Shown here: one piece after another, positions 35,084 through 46,107 of the stretch
Layout of the letters: the number at the start of each line of letters is the position of its first letter
How positions within the stretch are numbered: the first letter of the stretch is position 1
Assembly (NCBI GenBank): GCA_032622095.1
Contig: CP136067.1
Location: forward strand, 42,015,549-42,079,548
DNA: 64,000 bases
Reading direction: 5' to 3'
Source: Siphonodentalium dalli
Taxonomy: Eukaryota; Mollusca; Scaphopoda; Gadilida; Siphonodentaliidae
Program-made: the position numbers and the translations under genes
The notes under the pieces: generated by a model
What the model was told of the DNA's origin: nothing
Seen by the model: the letters and a program-made list of their open reading frames with translations, nothing else
Databases searched by the model: none

Positions 35084-35998
35084 CTGGCATATAACTAAAA
35101 GTATTAAAAATAACTCTCGGTCAAATCATAATTCCTTGGTGCAATGATGTTGATTTGGCTTTACTGTATCCATCGATAACAAGCTTCCTTGATCATGAAA
35201 TCAGGTAGGACTATTAAAACGGGACAAACCCTGTTGTGTATTACCAAACTTCTCATTAAATATTCAGAGAAACAATATATAAGAAACTAGACTTCCCCAA
35301 TATATCATGCTGACTCCATTTTCGAGCCTCTAACCATTGAGCATCAACTACTTTGATAATCGGGTAGGTCTACTACCATTTGTGTATCCATCCTACTCAC
35401 AGATTGTTTACAACATTGAATGACTTTCAATATACACGACAGTGATGTACGTTACTTCATAGCAATCTTCTATTTGGTGTGTTTCGCGAATTGGTCATTA
35501 TATCTGACATATAGCTCATGTTTAGGTGGATATCGAAGGGAGACAACCCATTAATCGAAATTATGATATGTTATGAACAGAAAAGCAGATAAATCTAAAA
35601 AATAAATTATATCGAACTGCCATTGAATCATTTTTGATCATAACCAAACATGAAAGTTAATGCTGTAATATAGTTCACTCATTGTTTTTTCTAGTTTCTA
35701 AACATTAGTGTTGATCACTGCTTTTGTAGCATAGCCATACAATTATATCGAAAAAAGGAAATGTATTTCTTCAAAAAAATTATCAAAATGTTTCAAACAC
35801 TATCCATTCCACTGCCTAAACCAGTTGCTGCATTAATAAATTATCTAGCATTTCATTCCATCGATAGTACATGTATGAAGATGTCACTTAATTTCTGGGA
35901 GATTATGTATTTTTAAAGTTGCACTGACTCTTTGTGTTCAAACAAGTAATCTTTATACCATCTTAATAATGAAATTAAACGTCATAATTATGTTATAC
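35084..35998 (-). other. Inter-unit sequence between B3 and A2
   Basis: About 0.9 kb that recurs, with changes, upstream of A3 and A4 (shared blocks 'cttgatcatgaaatc', 'gggacaaaccctg.tgtgtattacc', 'ggtggatatcgaagggagacaacc'). No exon-like open segment conserved between copies was seen. This is the minimal spacing between units, so the units are arranged A-B-A-B with introns of similar size. Confidence 0.55.
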
Positions 35999-36114
35999 TT
36001 GTTTTTGCCGATTGTGCAGCTGACACAATACCACATGCAGTAGTATCTCTGTCCGCGTCGCATCCGTTGTTGGTGAAAGCCATTTCGTAGCAAGTAGCTG
36101 CAATCGTTATTGCA
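35999..36114 (-). CDS. Cysteine-rich exon B, copy 3
   Basis: A 116-bp exon with acceptor ttgcag| and donor ACAA|gtataa. It reads AITIAATCYEMAFTNNGCDA and then DRDTTACGIV. Changes relative to copy 2 (L to I, T to I, N to T, S to N, W to C) keep the frame and both core cysteines and add one new cysteine. An alternative frame is also open. Function unknown. Confidence 0.6.
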
Positions 36115-36961
36115 CTGCAAAAAGTATCATGTTTATAGGCAATAACGCTCAAGTTATCATCCGCACAATGTGTATAATCTAAGTCCAAAGGGACACATAG
36201 ATTCATAATATATCATCGACCATTTTCGAACTTGACCTGCGATAACTCAAATGAGAACCATATAGATAATAGTTAAGACATATTGTTGAATATTTCTCAA
36301 ATTATAATCCAGAAAACACGAAAGGAGTGGTTTTTTTAAAAAGAGCAGATTACTATATAACAAATCTCATTGAATTATGATGAATATTATCGAAGTTATG
36401 ATCCGAACCTGAACGGACGGATTATAATAGTCCTCCGAAAAAAATTAGGGGGACAACAAGGGACATAACTAGTTCAAACATTATCGACCGTCACCCAACT
36501 ATCTCACTCATATATCAAACATCCACCGAATCCCATCGTAGATGTGAACATATATTTGCCCACCTCGAAAACAATTGTATTTCAACCTTCACATGTATGA
36601 CCATTCCATGATACAGTCTTTCATTAGAGTCATTGCATGTTTATGTTGGGTAGGTAGCGTGGTACATATACAGCTGGCTTATATGACACTGTATTTCCTA
36701 TATTGTTTCCTCCATTAGATATCACATAAGACAGTGAAATGGTCTATTGCTCATCTGGAGGGATGTTCAGGAAATATAAGCAGACGACAGCCAGACTAAC
36801 ATACGATACAAGTGACGAATGATTTCTTATCATTGGATGGAAATGTTTCAACAATAATTTAAACAAACGACCTCTTTGTTTGCTGAACTTATTATCTGAT
36901 TCGAAAGGGAATCACTCGTTCGTTAGAATTTAGTATGGGGAAGTGTTAATGTGTCACTCAC

Positions 36962-37041
36962 GCACAGTCAGCGAACGTTGTTGCGCCGCAGGCTACCACA
37001 CGCGCCGCAAACCCTGCCATGTCGCAAGCTCCCTGGGCTTG
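36962..37041 (-). CDS. Cysteine-rich exon A, copy 3
   Basis: An 80-bp exon with acceptor gctatgccag| and donor GTGC|gtgagt. It reads QAQGACDMAGFAARVVAC, then GATTFADC and two bases of an Ala codon. Compared with copy 2 it has one extra codon between the second and third cysteines (x7 rather than x6). A copy-specific in-frame indel is what coding constraint predicts. Confidence 0.6.
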
Positions 37042-37259
37042 CTGGCATAGCACTAAAAGTATTAAAAATAACTCTCGGTCAAATCATAATTCCCTGGTGC
37101 ATTTATGTTGATTTGGCTTTACTGTATCCACCAATAACACACTTCTGTAGTGAAGTTGTGAATGGGTTTTATCTACTACAATGAATATAATTGAACAATC
37201 TTTATGTACTCACACAAATTCATTATCAGGAACTAGTGAACATCATTTGAAACGAATCA

Positions 37260-37510
37260 TCTTCAATGCAGTTTATTGAATTCAAGAGTTACTTTTTAGT
37301 TCATCTTATCGCTGTCGTGGATCGAGTGTTTCTGTTCCTCGTCGGGGATTCTCGGCGATGTTTCCCGGAATTGGCCGAATCATACACGTTCCAGATGCGA
37401 TGATTGGCTGTCCCACAGTTGTTTACTGGGGTCAAATGTGACGCATTTTGACCGCCTTCAGACGAGGTAATTCGGTGTTTACTTTAGCGTCCACGACGTA
37501 AAATTACAAT
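37260..37510. other. Insertion between units 2 and 3, unassigned
   Basis: A GC-richer block ('cgctgtcgtggatcgagtg...ggcgatgtttcccgg...cgtccacgacg') absent from the corresponding place upstream of A2. Faint resemblance to the 8-9.8 kb foldback ('tcggcgatgtt'). Not classifiable. Confidence 0.3.
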
Positions 37511-38342
37511 ACCCAAATTCACTACACTTCCTTGATCGTGAAATCGGGTGTGAATATAACAACGGGACAAACCCTGATGTGTATTACCAAACTCCTCATT
37601 GAATATTCAGAGAAATACTATATAAGAAACTACGCTTCCCCAATATATCATGCTGACACAGTTCCAAGTTCGAGCTTCGAGATAGTCGGGTGGGTCTACT
37701 ACCATTTGTATATACATCCTACTCACAGATTGTTTACAACATTGAAGGACTTCTAATATACACAACAGTGATGTACGTTTCTTCACAGCAACCTTCTCTG
37801 CTGTGTGTTCCGCGAACTGATCATCATATCTGACATATAACTAATGTTTAGGTGGATATCGAAGGGAGACAACCAATTAATCTAAACTATGATATGTTGT
37901 TTACAAACAAAAAACAAATTAATCGGAAAACTAAATTATATCAAACTTCAGTTATTATATGATCATCACCAAACTTGAAAGTTAATATTGTAATTCTATA
38001 AATTGTGATATTAAACGTTCATTTAGTAACAGGAAATAGTGTCAAGTAACATTTGACTTACGGTCTGTCGTATGTTTACATTCCGTACGCTACGTCTCAG
38101 GCTTCCAATATTTTTCCAACAAACTATATTGAATGAAGAGTTTGAAAAATTATGTAATTAAATGTTCGTCGTTAAATACTACAAAGAGTCTTTATTTGTC
38201 TGTGACTATTTCTTTACGCGGACAAACAACGCACAGTTGTGTGATACGTCATCCCATGCCTTATAGAAGCCGATGTTAGTTTCGCGTCCCATTGTTGATT
38301 TAAGTATGTTTTGTCGAGGTTTTGGATCATGTAATAAATAGA

Positions 38343-38487
38343 ATCTACAACTCGTCCCCAGTTTGTAGCGGAATTTACAAAACTCGTCCAGTAAATTAGG
38401 TCTGGACCTCGTCAAAGGCTGGGTCCAGACCTAATTTACTGGACTCGTTTTGTAAATTCCGCTATAAACTGGGGACGAGTTGTAGAT
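38343..38487. mobile_element. Palindromic MITE, 145 bp
   Basis: Arms of ~62 bp begin ATCTACAACTCGTCCCCAGT and are nearly perfect complements around 'cctcgtcaaaggctggg'. It lies in the B4-A3 interval. Minus-strand open frames here are palindrome shadows. Confidence 0.75.
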
Positions 38488-38509
38488 CCTCTATATAGTG
38501 CACTCATTG

Positions 38510-39060
38510 CTTTTATTGTTCCATTTTCGAGCCTCTAACCATTGAGCATCAACTATTCTGATAGTCGGGTGTGTCTGCTACCATTTGTATATCGATCCTA
38601 CTTACAGATTGTATACAACATTGAAGGACTTCTAATATACACGACAGTGATGTACGTTACTTCACAGCAACGTTCTCGTTGAGGTGTTCCAAGAACTGGT
38701 CATCATATCTGATATATAGCTAATATGTAGGTGGATAAAACCCAAGGGAGACAACCCATTAATCGAAACTATGATATGTTATGAACAGAACAACAAATTA
38801 ATCTAAAAACTAAATTATATCAAACTGCCGTTGAATCATTATATGATCATCACCAAACATGAAAGTTAATATTATAATATAGTGTACTAATTGATTTTCT
38901 AGTTTCTAAAAAGAAGCATTGGTCATTGCTTTTGTAGCTTAACCATAAAGTTATATCGAAAAAAGGATGTGTATTTTTTCAAAGAAATTTCAAACATATC
39001 CATTCCACTGCCGAATCCAGTTGCTGCATTAACTAAATGATCTAGCTTTTCATTCCATCC
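38510..39060 (-). repeat. Extra partial copy of the inter-unit sequence
   Basis: 'ccattttcgagcctctaaccattgagcatcaact', 'acgacagtgatgtacgtta' and 'ggtggata..aagggagacaacc' repeat 35320-35900 and 37740-37960 in the same orientation. The B4-A3 interval therefore contains an additional partial duplication without exons. Confidence 0.6.
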
Positions 39061-39255
39061 ATAGTATGATGATGCCAACAAAAATATAATAATAATAATA
39101 AAAATATATAAAGGTAAGTATCAAGGCTGATAGTGAAAATAGGAGGTCAAAAAATCATCCTCACAAAATCAAATTTGTTTATCAAATTGATCTGGAATTC
39201 TAGCACTATGTGCCCAAGTAATCATATTTTTGGTTAAAGTTTAGCTTTCCGTCAT

Positions 39256-39982
39256 CGAAGTTGTCAATGAAATTTATTTTTTGGTACCCGAAACGTCCGT
39301 CCAATGAAAAATCAAAAAATCAAATAATCCAACCCCTAAATCGCCGAAATCTATATTATCATCAAACTAAATAGCCCTATTGTCAAACAGACGTTGTTTC
39401 ATGAAGTACAGCTAATTTGGGAGTGGTACTCAACACAAATCGAGTCTAATAACGATTTATGTCCTTTTTTTCGTCAGTTTCACAGATTTCTTTTCGCGGG
39501 AGTCCATTTTGGAAAACTAAAAGCGAAAGTAACTTGAACTTTATTAAATTAATTTTAATATCTCTCTTTTAATTGATATCCGGCATTATTAATTACAAAA
39601 ATCATGCGGTGGATATATAATACCCACTAGATAAGGAATTAGATAAAACATTTTTTTTTATCGATGTAAAATTATTTTATTTTGGAGTCATTTACTGCAG
39701 CGTTTCTCGAGTTTGTTTCGCACTTTCAAAATGGCCTCCCGCGAAAATAAATCTGTAAAACTGACGGGAAAAAAGACAAAAATCGTTATTAAACTCGATG
39801 TATGTTGAGTACCACACCCAAATTAGCTGTTCTTCGTGAAACAACGTCTGTTCGACAATAGGTCTATTTAGTTCGATGATTAGAGTATATATTTCGGTGA
39901 TTTAGGGGTTGGATTGTTTGATTTTTTTATTTTTCATTGGACGGACGTTTCGGGTACCAACCAAATAAATTTTAATTATCAA
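39256..39982. repeat. Foldback element with ~255-bp arms
   Basis: 39258-39510 is the reverse complement of ~39710-39980. Diagnostic pairs are TTGGTACCCGAAACGTCCG with its complement, 'gaaacaacgtctg' and 'tttcgcgggag/ctcccgcgaaa'. The spacer is ~200 bp. Related 'tttcgggtaccaa' occurs at ~48574. No target duplication was identified. Confidence 0.75.
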
Positions 39983-40261
39983 CTTTAAATGTTTTTCTAT
40001 GTTCACTAATCTCAAATACGACGGCGAACCAAACTTTTTTGAAAACTATGATATATTGATCACATAGGGCTGCAATTACAGATCAATAAAAAATAAAATG
40101 TTGCTTTTGTAGAGAAAAATGCTGACCTCTATCAAAAATGAGATAGATACCTTTCCGAGATTTATATTAAATTTAAAAAAAAATTGGGCCTAATACCTAT
40201 GGTTCAAGCAAGTAATCTTTCTGACATCTTAATAATGAAATCAAACGTCGTAATTCCATAC

Positions 40262-40377
40262 TTGATTTTGCCGATTGTGCAGCTGACACAACACTCCGTG
40301 CAGTAGTATCTCTGCCCTGGTCGCATCCGTTGCTATTGAAAGCCATTTCGTAGCAAATAACTGCAGTCGTTAGTGCA
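40262..40377 (-). CDS. Cysteine-rich exon B, copy 4
   Basis: A 116-bp exon with acceptor tttacag| and donor TCAA|gtatgg. It reads ALTTAVICYEMAFNSNGCDQ and then GRDTTARSVV. The competing Cys-rich frame contains TAG in this copy, which favours the frame used here. Its partner A4 is interrupted by a transposon, so this exon may no longer be reached in a normal transcript. Confidence 0.55.
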
Positions 40378-41331
40378 CTGTAAAAAGGTAATTATTGTAG
40401 ACAATAATGCTGTACAATCCATACAATATGGATAATCTACGTCAAAAGGGGCATGTATATATCCGAAATAAATCATCGGACAGTTTTCGAACTTGGCCTG
40501 CGACATAATTAATATACAATTATGAAGACATCCCTGTTGGATATTTCTCAACTTATTATTCAAACAGGATTATTCGAAAAATCGGCATATCTCCCTAATA
40601 AAATCACCAAACCGTTACTAAATTCAAATTGACCTGCGTGTTCTCATATAGCAACAAGATACAAAATCACATCGAATTATGAATACTATTGTCGAAATTA
40701 TTATCCGAACCTGAACGGATGGATGGACGGACTGAATTTCTGATTATAACAGTCGTCCGAAAAATTTAGGGAAAAGGGGCATAACTCCGTCTAACATCGA
40801 CCGTTACCCGAATTCAAATTTCTCTCATGTATCAAACATCTCCCGAATCCATGGCTTTAACATAATTATATTGTAGATATGAAGATATATTTTCCCACCT
40901 CGAAAACGACTGTATTTTAACGTTAATATGCATAACCATTCCATGGGATAGTCTTTCATTAGGGCCAATGCTTGTTTATGTTGGGGTGGGTAGAATGCGA
41001 CATACGACTCTATGATCATGGGGTGTAGAGATAAAGACCAATTCGATGCCTATTTGAAACTGTATTTTCTATATTGTTTCTCCCATTAGATATCACATGA
41101 GACAGTGAATGGTCTATTGCTCATCTGGAGGGATGTTCAGGAAATATATGCAGACGACAGCCAGACGAACATATGATACAAGTGACGAATGATTTCTTAT
41201 CATTGGAAAGAAATGATTCAACAATAATTTAAACAAACGGCCTCTGCTTTTGCTTAACTTATTATCTGATTCGAAAGGGAATCACTCGTCTGCTAGAATT
41301 TAGTATGAGGAAGTGTTAATGTATCACTCAC

Positions 41332-42635
41332 GCGCAGTCACCTGACATTGTTGCGCAGGATGCCGCAGCCGTTGCAAACAGGGATGTGGCTAGAGGGGGT
41401 GTGTGGGGGGGTGTCTCACCCCCCAGCAGAGAGCTATATTTTCAATAGTTGGAAATTTCATACCTGCCACAACGAAATTTCACACCAACAATAGGTTGAA
41501 AATGTTCTTGTAGTTTGATTATAAAACAATTTATTGGGGGAATTTATTGTTTTTCGACCAATATTTGCATATGTTCCTATTTTTTGTCAAATTTTTTGAC
41601 AGAAATGGACATCAGTTGGAAATTTTCCAACCTTAGGGGGGTGACAGGTTGGAAATTTCCAACACTTGGAAAGCTTGTGTCCTGGTCCCTCCCCCGTGGC
41701 CAGTCAAAAACTTCTAGTTAATTTAAGAAAACAATATTGTCATACAATTGGTCAACATTGTCATTGGAATTGTCATCAGTTGGAAATTTTCCAAACTAAG
41801 TGGGGGTGTAGGGTTTGAAATTTCCAACAGTAGGAAGGCTTGAGGCTAGTCTAGATGTTAGGATTTTGCGATTTTCGCACACCGGGCCGAACCATGGTCG
41901 GCCCGGTGTGTCATTGTCCCATCAACATGGCCAATACAAAACTGCTAATTAGTTTAGCAAAACAATATTTTACTACATTTGGTCAAACTTGTAGACATAA
42001 ATGGTCATCAGTTGAAGAATTTTCCAACCTGAGGGGGAGCATGAGGTTTGAAATTTCCAACACTAGGAAAGCTTCAGTTGAGGCCAGTCTATAGATGCTA
42101 GGATTTGCGATTTTCTTGTATATAGTTTTCAAAATTTTCTCACACCGGGCCAAACAACCATGGTCGGCCCGGTGTTTCCTGGTCTGTTGTCGGTAGCTGT
42201 GTGCATTTGTCTGGAATTAGATCACTAGTTGTTTTTTTGAGGCAATTTTCAGGTTAAAATATCTTAATGTTTTCATACTGGGAAAATAGAAGCATGGCTT
42301 ATGAATATATAGGAAATTAGGCCTGAGCATGAGGTACAAGGGGGGGGGGGGGGTGCAAATGGAATTATGCAAACAAACAGTTGTTGGTGCGATTTCGACT
42401 CAAGGGGGGGGGTGCAAGTGGAATTATGCAAAAAAAGTTGTGTTGGTGTGATTCCGACTCAAGGGGGGGGGGGGGGGTGCAAATGGAATTATGCAAAAAG
42501 TTGTGTTGGTGTGATTCCGACTCAAGGAGGGGGGGGTGCAGTTGGAAATTCCCAAGGTGGACACCCCCCCAGCGGAGACCCTCTAGCCACATCCCTGGTT
42601 GCAAACCCTACCATGTCGCATTCTCCCGGAGCTTG
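41332..42635 (-). pseudogene. Cysteine-rich exon A, copy 4, split by a transposon
   Basis: The exon is in two pieces (41332-41378 and 42598-42635) on either side of a hAT-type element. Without one copy of the 8-bp duplication, the pieces sum to 77 bp, exactly the length of copy 2. Flanks retain donor GC|gtgagt and acceptor atatgtcag|. Each piece keeps the family residues (SGDC on one side, GECDMVGFA on the other). The insertion falls between the first two cysteine codons. Unless the element is spliced out, this copy cannot encode the domain. Confidence 0.8.
41371..42605. mobile_element. hAT-type non-autonomous element inserted in a coding exon
   Basis: The element spans 41379-42597 (1219 bp), starts CAGGGATGTGGCTAGAGGG and ends with its exact complement, flanked by GTTGCAAA (41371-41378, 42598-42605). 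The perfect 19-bp TIRs and intact duplication suggest a young insertion. The interior contains a repeated 'ggaaattttccaacct.aggggg' phrase, two GGGCCG...CGGCCC hairpins (41878-41910, 42143-42175) and three tandem units of 'gcaa.tggaattatgcaaa' with poly-G. No transposase. A diverged relative lies at ~57790-57910. Confidence 0.95.
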
Positions 42636-43560
42636 CTGACATATAACTAAAAGTATTGAAAATTATTTTCAGTTCAATAAAAATTACCGCGTACAATTAT
42701 GTTTATCTTGGCTCTACTTGGTACATCAATAAAAAGCCTTCTTGATCATGAAATTTAAAATAAGAGAGAACGTTCACCCTGTGTTGCTGAATCTTTTTTG
42801 CGATATGGCTTACTGTTAAGTGTTCGATTGAATTTGAATCATCATTTCTGGAGGCAGAGGAACCAGGGGAAATATAACTCGATGCCAATCAGTCAATTCT
42901 AGATCCACGTGTTGAGGCTCATGTACTGTATTATTACAGAAAAATATTTATAACAATTTAGATATATCACTATTATAGTTATAAGTCAATTATATTAACA
43001 TTAGTTACACTTATGGCAGGTTAGATATAACAAGAAATGTGACCAGAACACAGACTTACCTCATTCGTGTCAAGTAAATGTAGAAGGCAAAATTGAACAA
43101 AAGTGGAAACATTAGAATTGTTGGAAATAACCGGACATTATTTCACCAAGGTCTCCACGCATGGACATCATGCTGACCAGAACAAAATCAAACTGGCCAT
43201 CTTCGTTTGATGTAGAACTCATTGAAAATAGTCGAAACAGTCGAATTGTGGACATAGTAGGTTAAACTAACTTGATGCTATTTCATCAAGGTTTCGACAC
43301 GAGCATCATACTGGCCCACAAGCTGTGGGGTGCACGCGAAATGGGTATTTGCTGTCGGTTTCTAACAAACAATTTGATAGAGCGAAACTGATAGAACCAG
43401 AACTTGTATATTGTATCTATAGTTCTCATTATCTTGTGACGTTGGAAGTGCTAACAGAGGAAACAAAATAATCCCATTGTATTGTGAAAATTAGAAGGCG
43501 ATAAAGGAGATTCAATATTACACTATCTCTTGTTATTTATTTTTGTTATACTTATTATGT
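42636..43560 (-). repeat. Upstream end of the duplicated locus
   Basis: 42720-42900 still matches inter-unit sequence ('ttcttgatcatgaaatt'), and 43430-43530 matches 27300-27420. Repeats of 'ggcaacagaggaaac' occur at ~43450, ~43573 and ~43677. I looked here for a first exon with a signal peptide on the minus strand and did not find a convincing one. Confidence 0.5.
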
Positions 43561-43939
43561 TCTGATTGAAACTGGCAACAGAGGCAGCAATTAACTTTCG
43601 TCATTCAGAGGCAATTTTTATCAAAGGCGAGTCATTGGAAACATCACGAAATGATCTGCAACTCTAGAAACACTGGCAACAGAGGAAAACTTATGGCATG
43701 GAAATGTGGGTAGCCATGATGTCGACATGATGACTGCGTCCAGTGTTTACAATTGCTTCCAGTGCAGCTACAAGATATAATGTAAATGTCAATGGCACTA
43801 CAGTTCAACTTCGAGAGGGGATAATGTGATACATTACAGTTAATGGAGCGATAACGAATGCAAAAAGTTTAAATGTTTAATCAGTTCCAGAGGTCAGCCA
43901 GAAAAGCCTTGTGAAGCTTGGGATCAGTTTGATGAACAA

Positions 43940-45195
43940 TGTTGGCTGTTGGGCGTGCAGAAGCATTTAGTCATGCAAAGAGTAAAATTCAAGATGTCTG
44001 CCATCGGCAATATATTTCATCGAAAATCGATCAATTTCGATAGTTCCCATCTAGAAGTGATCCCAAACATGTCTGTAACTTTTAAAAACATTTCTAAAAA
44101 AAATGTGGGCTGCAGAATGTGTCGATCAGTTTAAAAGTGAAATCCAAGATAGCAATTGGTTAACATGTCATTATCAAATATGGGAGAAATGGCTCCCATC
44201 TAGAGGCCTCCCCGAAGATCCGTGTGAAATTTAATGACGATGTGGATGTAGGGGGCACTGAAGATATTCGCCATGAAATGATTAAACTCCAAGATGGCAA
44301 CTGGCGGTCATATTTTTAAAACAAATTTCGGAAAACATTGATGCCTCCCATTTAAAGGTCACCAGAAGATCCATAATGAAGTATGTTTAGTCGGATGGGG
44401 GGTGTGGCCTGTATGGTGTACCGTAGGACTGAGTCGTGCATCGAGTAAAATCCAAGATGGCCGCTGGAGGCCATTTATTTCAATAAAATTCGGACAAATT
44501 TGATGGCTCCCAGTTAGTGGTCACAAAAAAAAAATTCATGTGAAGTTTGGTGATGATTTGATGAGGTATGTAGTCTGTATAGGCTGTGCCAAAGGATTTA
44601 GTCAGAGCAAAATCAAAGATGGCTTCTGGCGGCCATTTTTTTATCTAAAATCGTTCAAATTCGATTGCTCTCATTTGAAGGTGGTCCTAAGAATATCAGT
44701 GAAGTTTCAAAAGACTTGTCCAATAAATTCGGGCTGCTGGGGGTGCCAAAGGATTAAAATTTGAAATAAAGGGTGGCTGCTTGCAGCCATATTTTTCACA
44801 AATTCGGAACAAATCGATGGCGCCCATCTAGAGGCCACCCGAACATCCATTTAAAGTTTGGTGACGATCAGATCTGGGTGTGCCAAATAATATAGTCATA
44901 GAAAGAGTAAAATCGAAAGGCATCTGGCGTTCTTGTTTTTCATTGAAAATCGTTCAAATTCGATAGCTCCCATCTGGACAAGCCAGTAAATTACAAAACA
45001 AATAATAATTACGGGTTGCATGTTGTGTGCCGATGGATTCAAATTCGAAATACAAGGTGGCTGCTGGTGGCCATGAATTTCAATGTGACCTGTATGGTGT
45101 GCTAAAAGGAATTAATTGTTGACAGACGAACAGGTGGACGTCCGGCACACGGACGATGGACACCAAACCATGGCAATAGCTCAAACTTGACTTTG
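43940..45195 (+). repeat. ~155-bp degenerate core-repeat array ending in GGAC-rich tail
   Basis: The core 'aaatc.aagatggc..ctggcggcca' recurs near 43992, 44148, 44292, 44454, 44616, 44768 and 45055 with spacings of about 140-165 bp. It is accompanied by 'aaattcgat.gctcccatct.gaggtcac' and 'gtgaagtttggtgatgat'. It ends in 'gacagacgaacaggtggacg...cacacggacgatggac'. Same layout as the 161-bp array but a different sequence. Confidence 0.7.
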
Positions 45196-45388
45196 TCAAG
45201 CATAGACCAAGTCTTTGGAGATCGGTTGGATTGGTGTTGTTTTTGACCGAGTCCACTCCCGTTTCTCTTTTCTAATGGTACGTCAGTTCAAAATAATTAG
45301 AGAAAGAATACTTGCTTTAAGGCATGTTTAGTGCAATAAAAGAAGAACACTAGATTAACCCGGTGCAACGTACGTCGGAGCAATGGTT

Positions 45389-45623
45389 TTAACCCTTTAC
45401 CCAACAAACCGGCCAAAAACGGCCAAATAAAGCTGCAACAGCCTAAATTATCTTGGGTCTGTCTCAATAAAATTATACAAATATGGATATCATTGGAACC
45501 GGCCATAGACCACATATGCCCTGTGTCAATGCATTCTCTTATATATGCGAGTCGACCATATGTCGACTCGCATATATAAGAGAATGCATTGGCACAGGGC
45601 CGTTCTGTTTGGTAAAGGGTTAT
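45389..45623. mobile_element. TTAA-3 family MITE, short version
   Basis: Left terminus TTAACCCTTTACCCAACA (45389-45406) and right terminus TTTGGTAAAGGGTTAT (a decayed TTAA). It contains one 69-bp palindrome (45525-45593) with arms extended to GAGTCGACCATATGTCGACTC at the centre. Orientation is opposite to the copy at 59686. Ends CCC...GGG with a TTAA target are typical of the piggyBac superfamily. Confidence 0.85.
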
Positions 45624-45892
45624 ACAAATTAACATGTCCTTACCCAAGCTCCATGCAGAGTTCAGTCCCCTATATACGCAGGACTAACCGTTACCCACAC
45701 TTACACGTATAATGTGAAGAAATGTCGCATTTATTTATTTGATATTTTTGTAGGTTACAGTTCATTCTGCATTATTCTGAGAAACAGAACTGTCTATATT
45801 CATTTGAAAATGGTCTAGATCAATCCAGAATTAATTGTAACCGCAAAACACTTGAGTATTCATGAAATTTTGCTGTATTACCACTTGTTTTA

Positions 45893-46107
45893 GAGTTATC
45901 CATCTTCATCCGCAATTTTGACTGAGACCATCCTTTTGATGGCGTGTTCTGGGCCACAAGCAAATGAAATAACAAACTTCAAAAATCGATATCTGATCAC
46001 TCTGAGCTTTGATGGGTGGGTTCCTCGACTCGAATCAAATATTGTTTTACCCCCCAAGCCAAAGAAATAGCAAGTTAGTAGCGTCTGATCGGATTGAGTA
46101 TACACCT
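45893..46107. mobile_element. TTAA-1 family MITE, single arm
   Basis: Matches the right arm of the element at 117-566 ('tgatgggtgggttcctcgactcgaatcaaat', 'gccaaagaaatagcaag', ending GGATTGAGTA). The opposite arm is missing. Confidence 0.75.
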
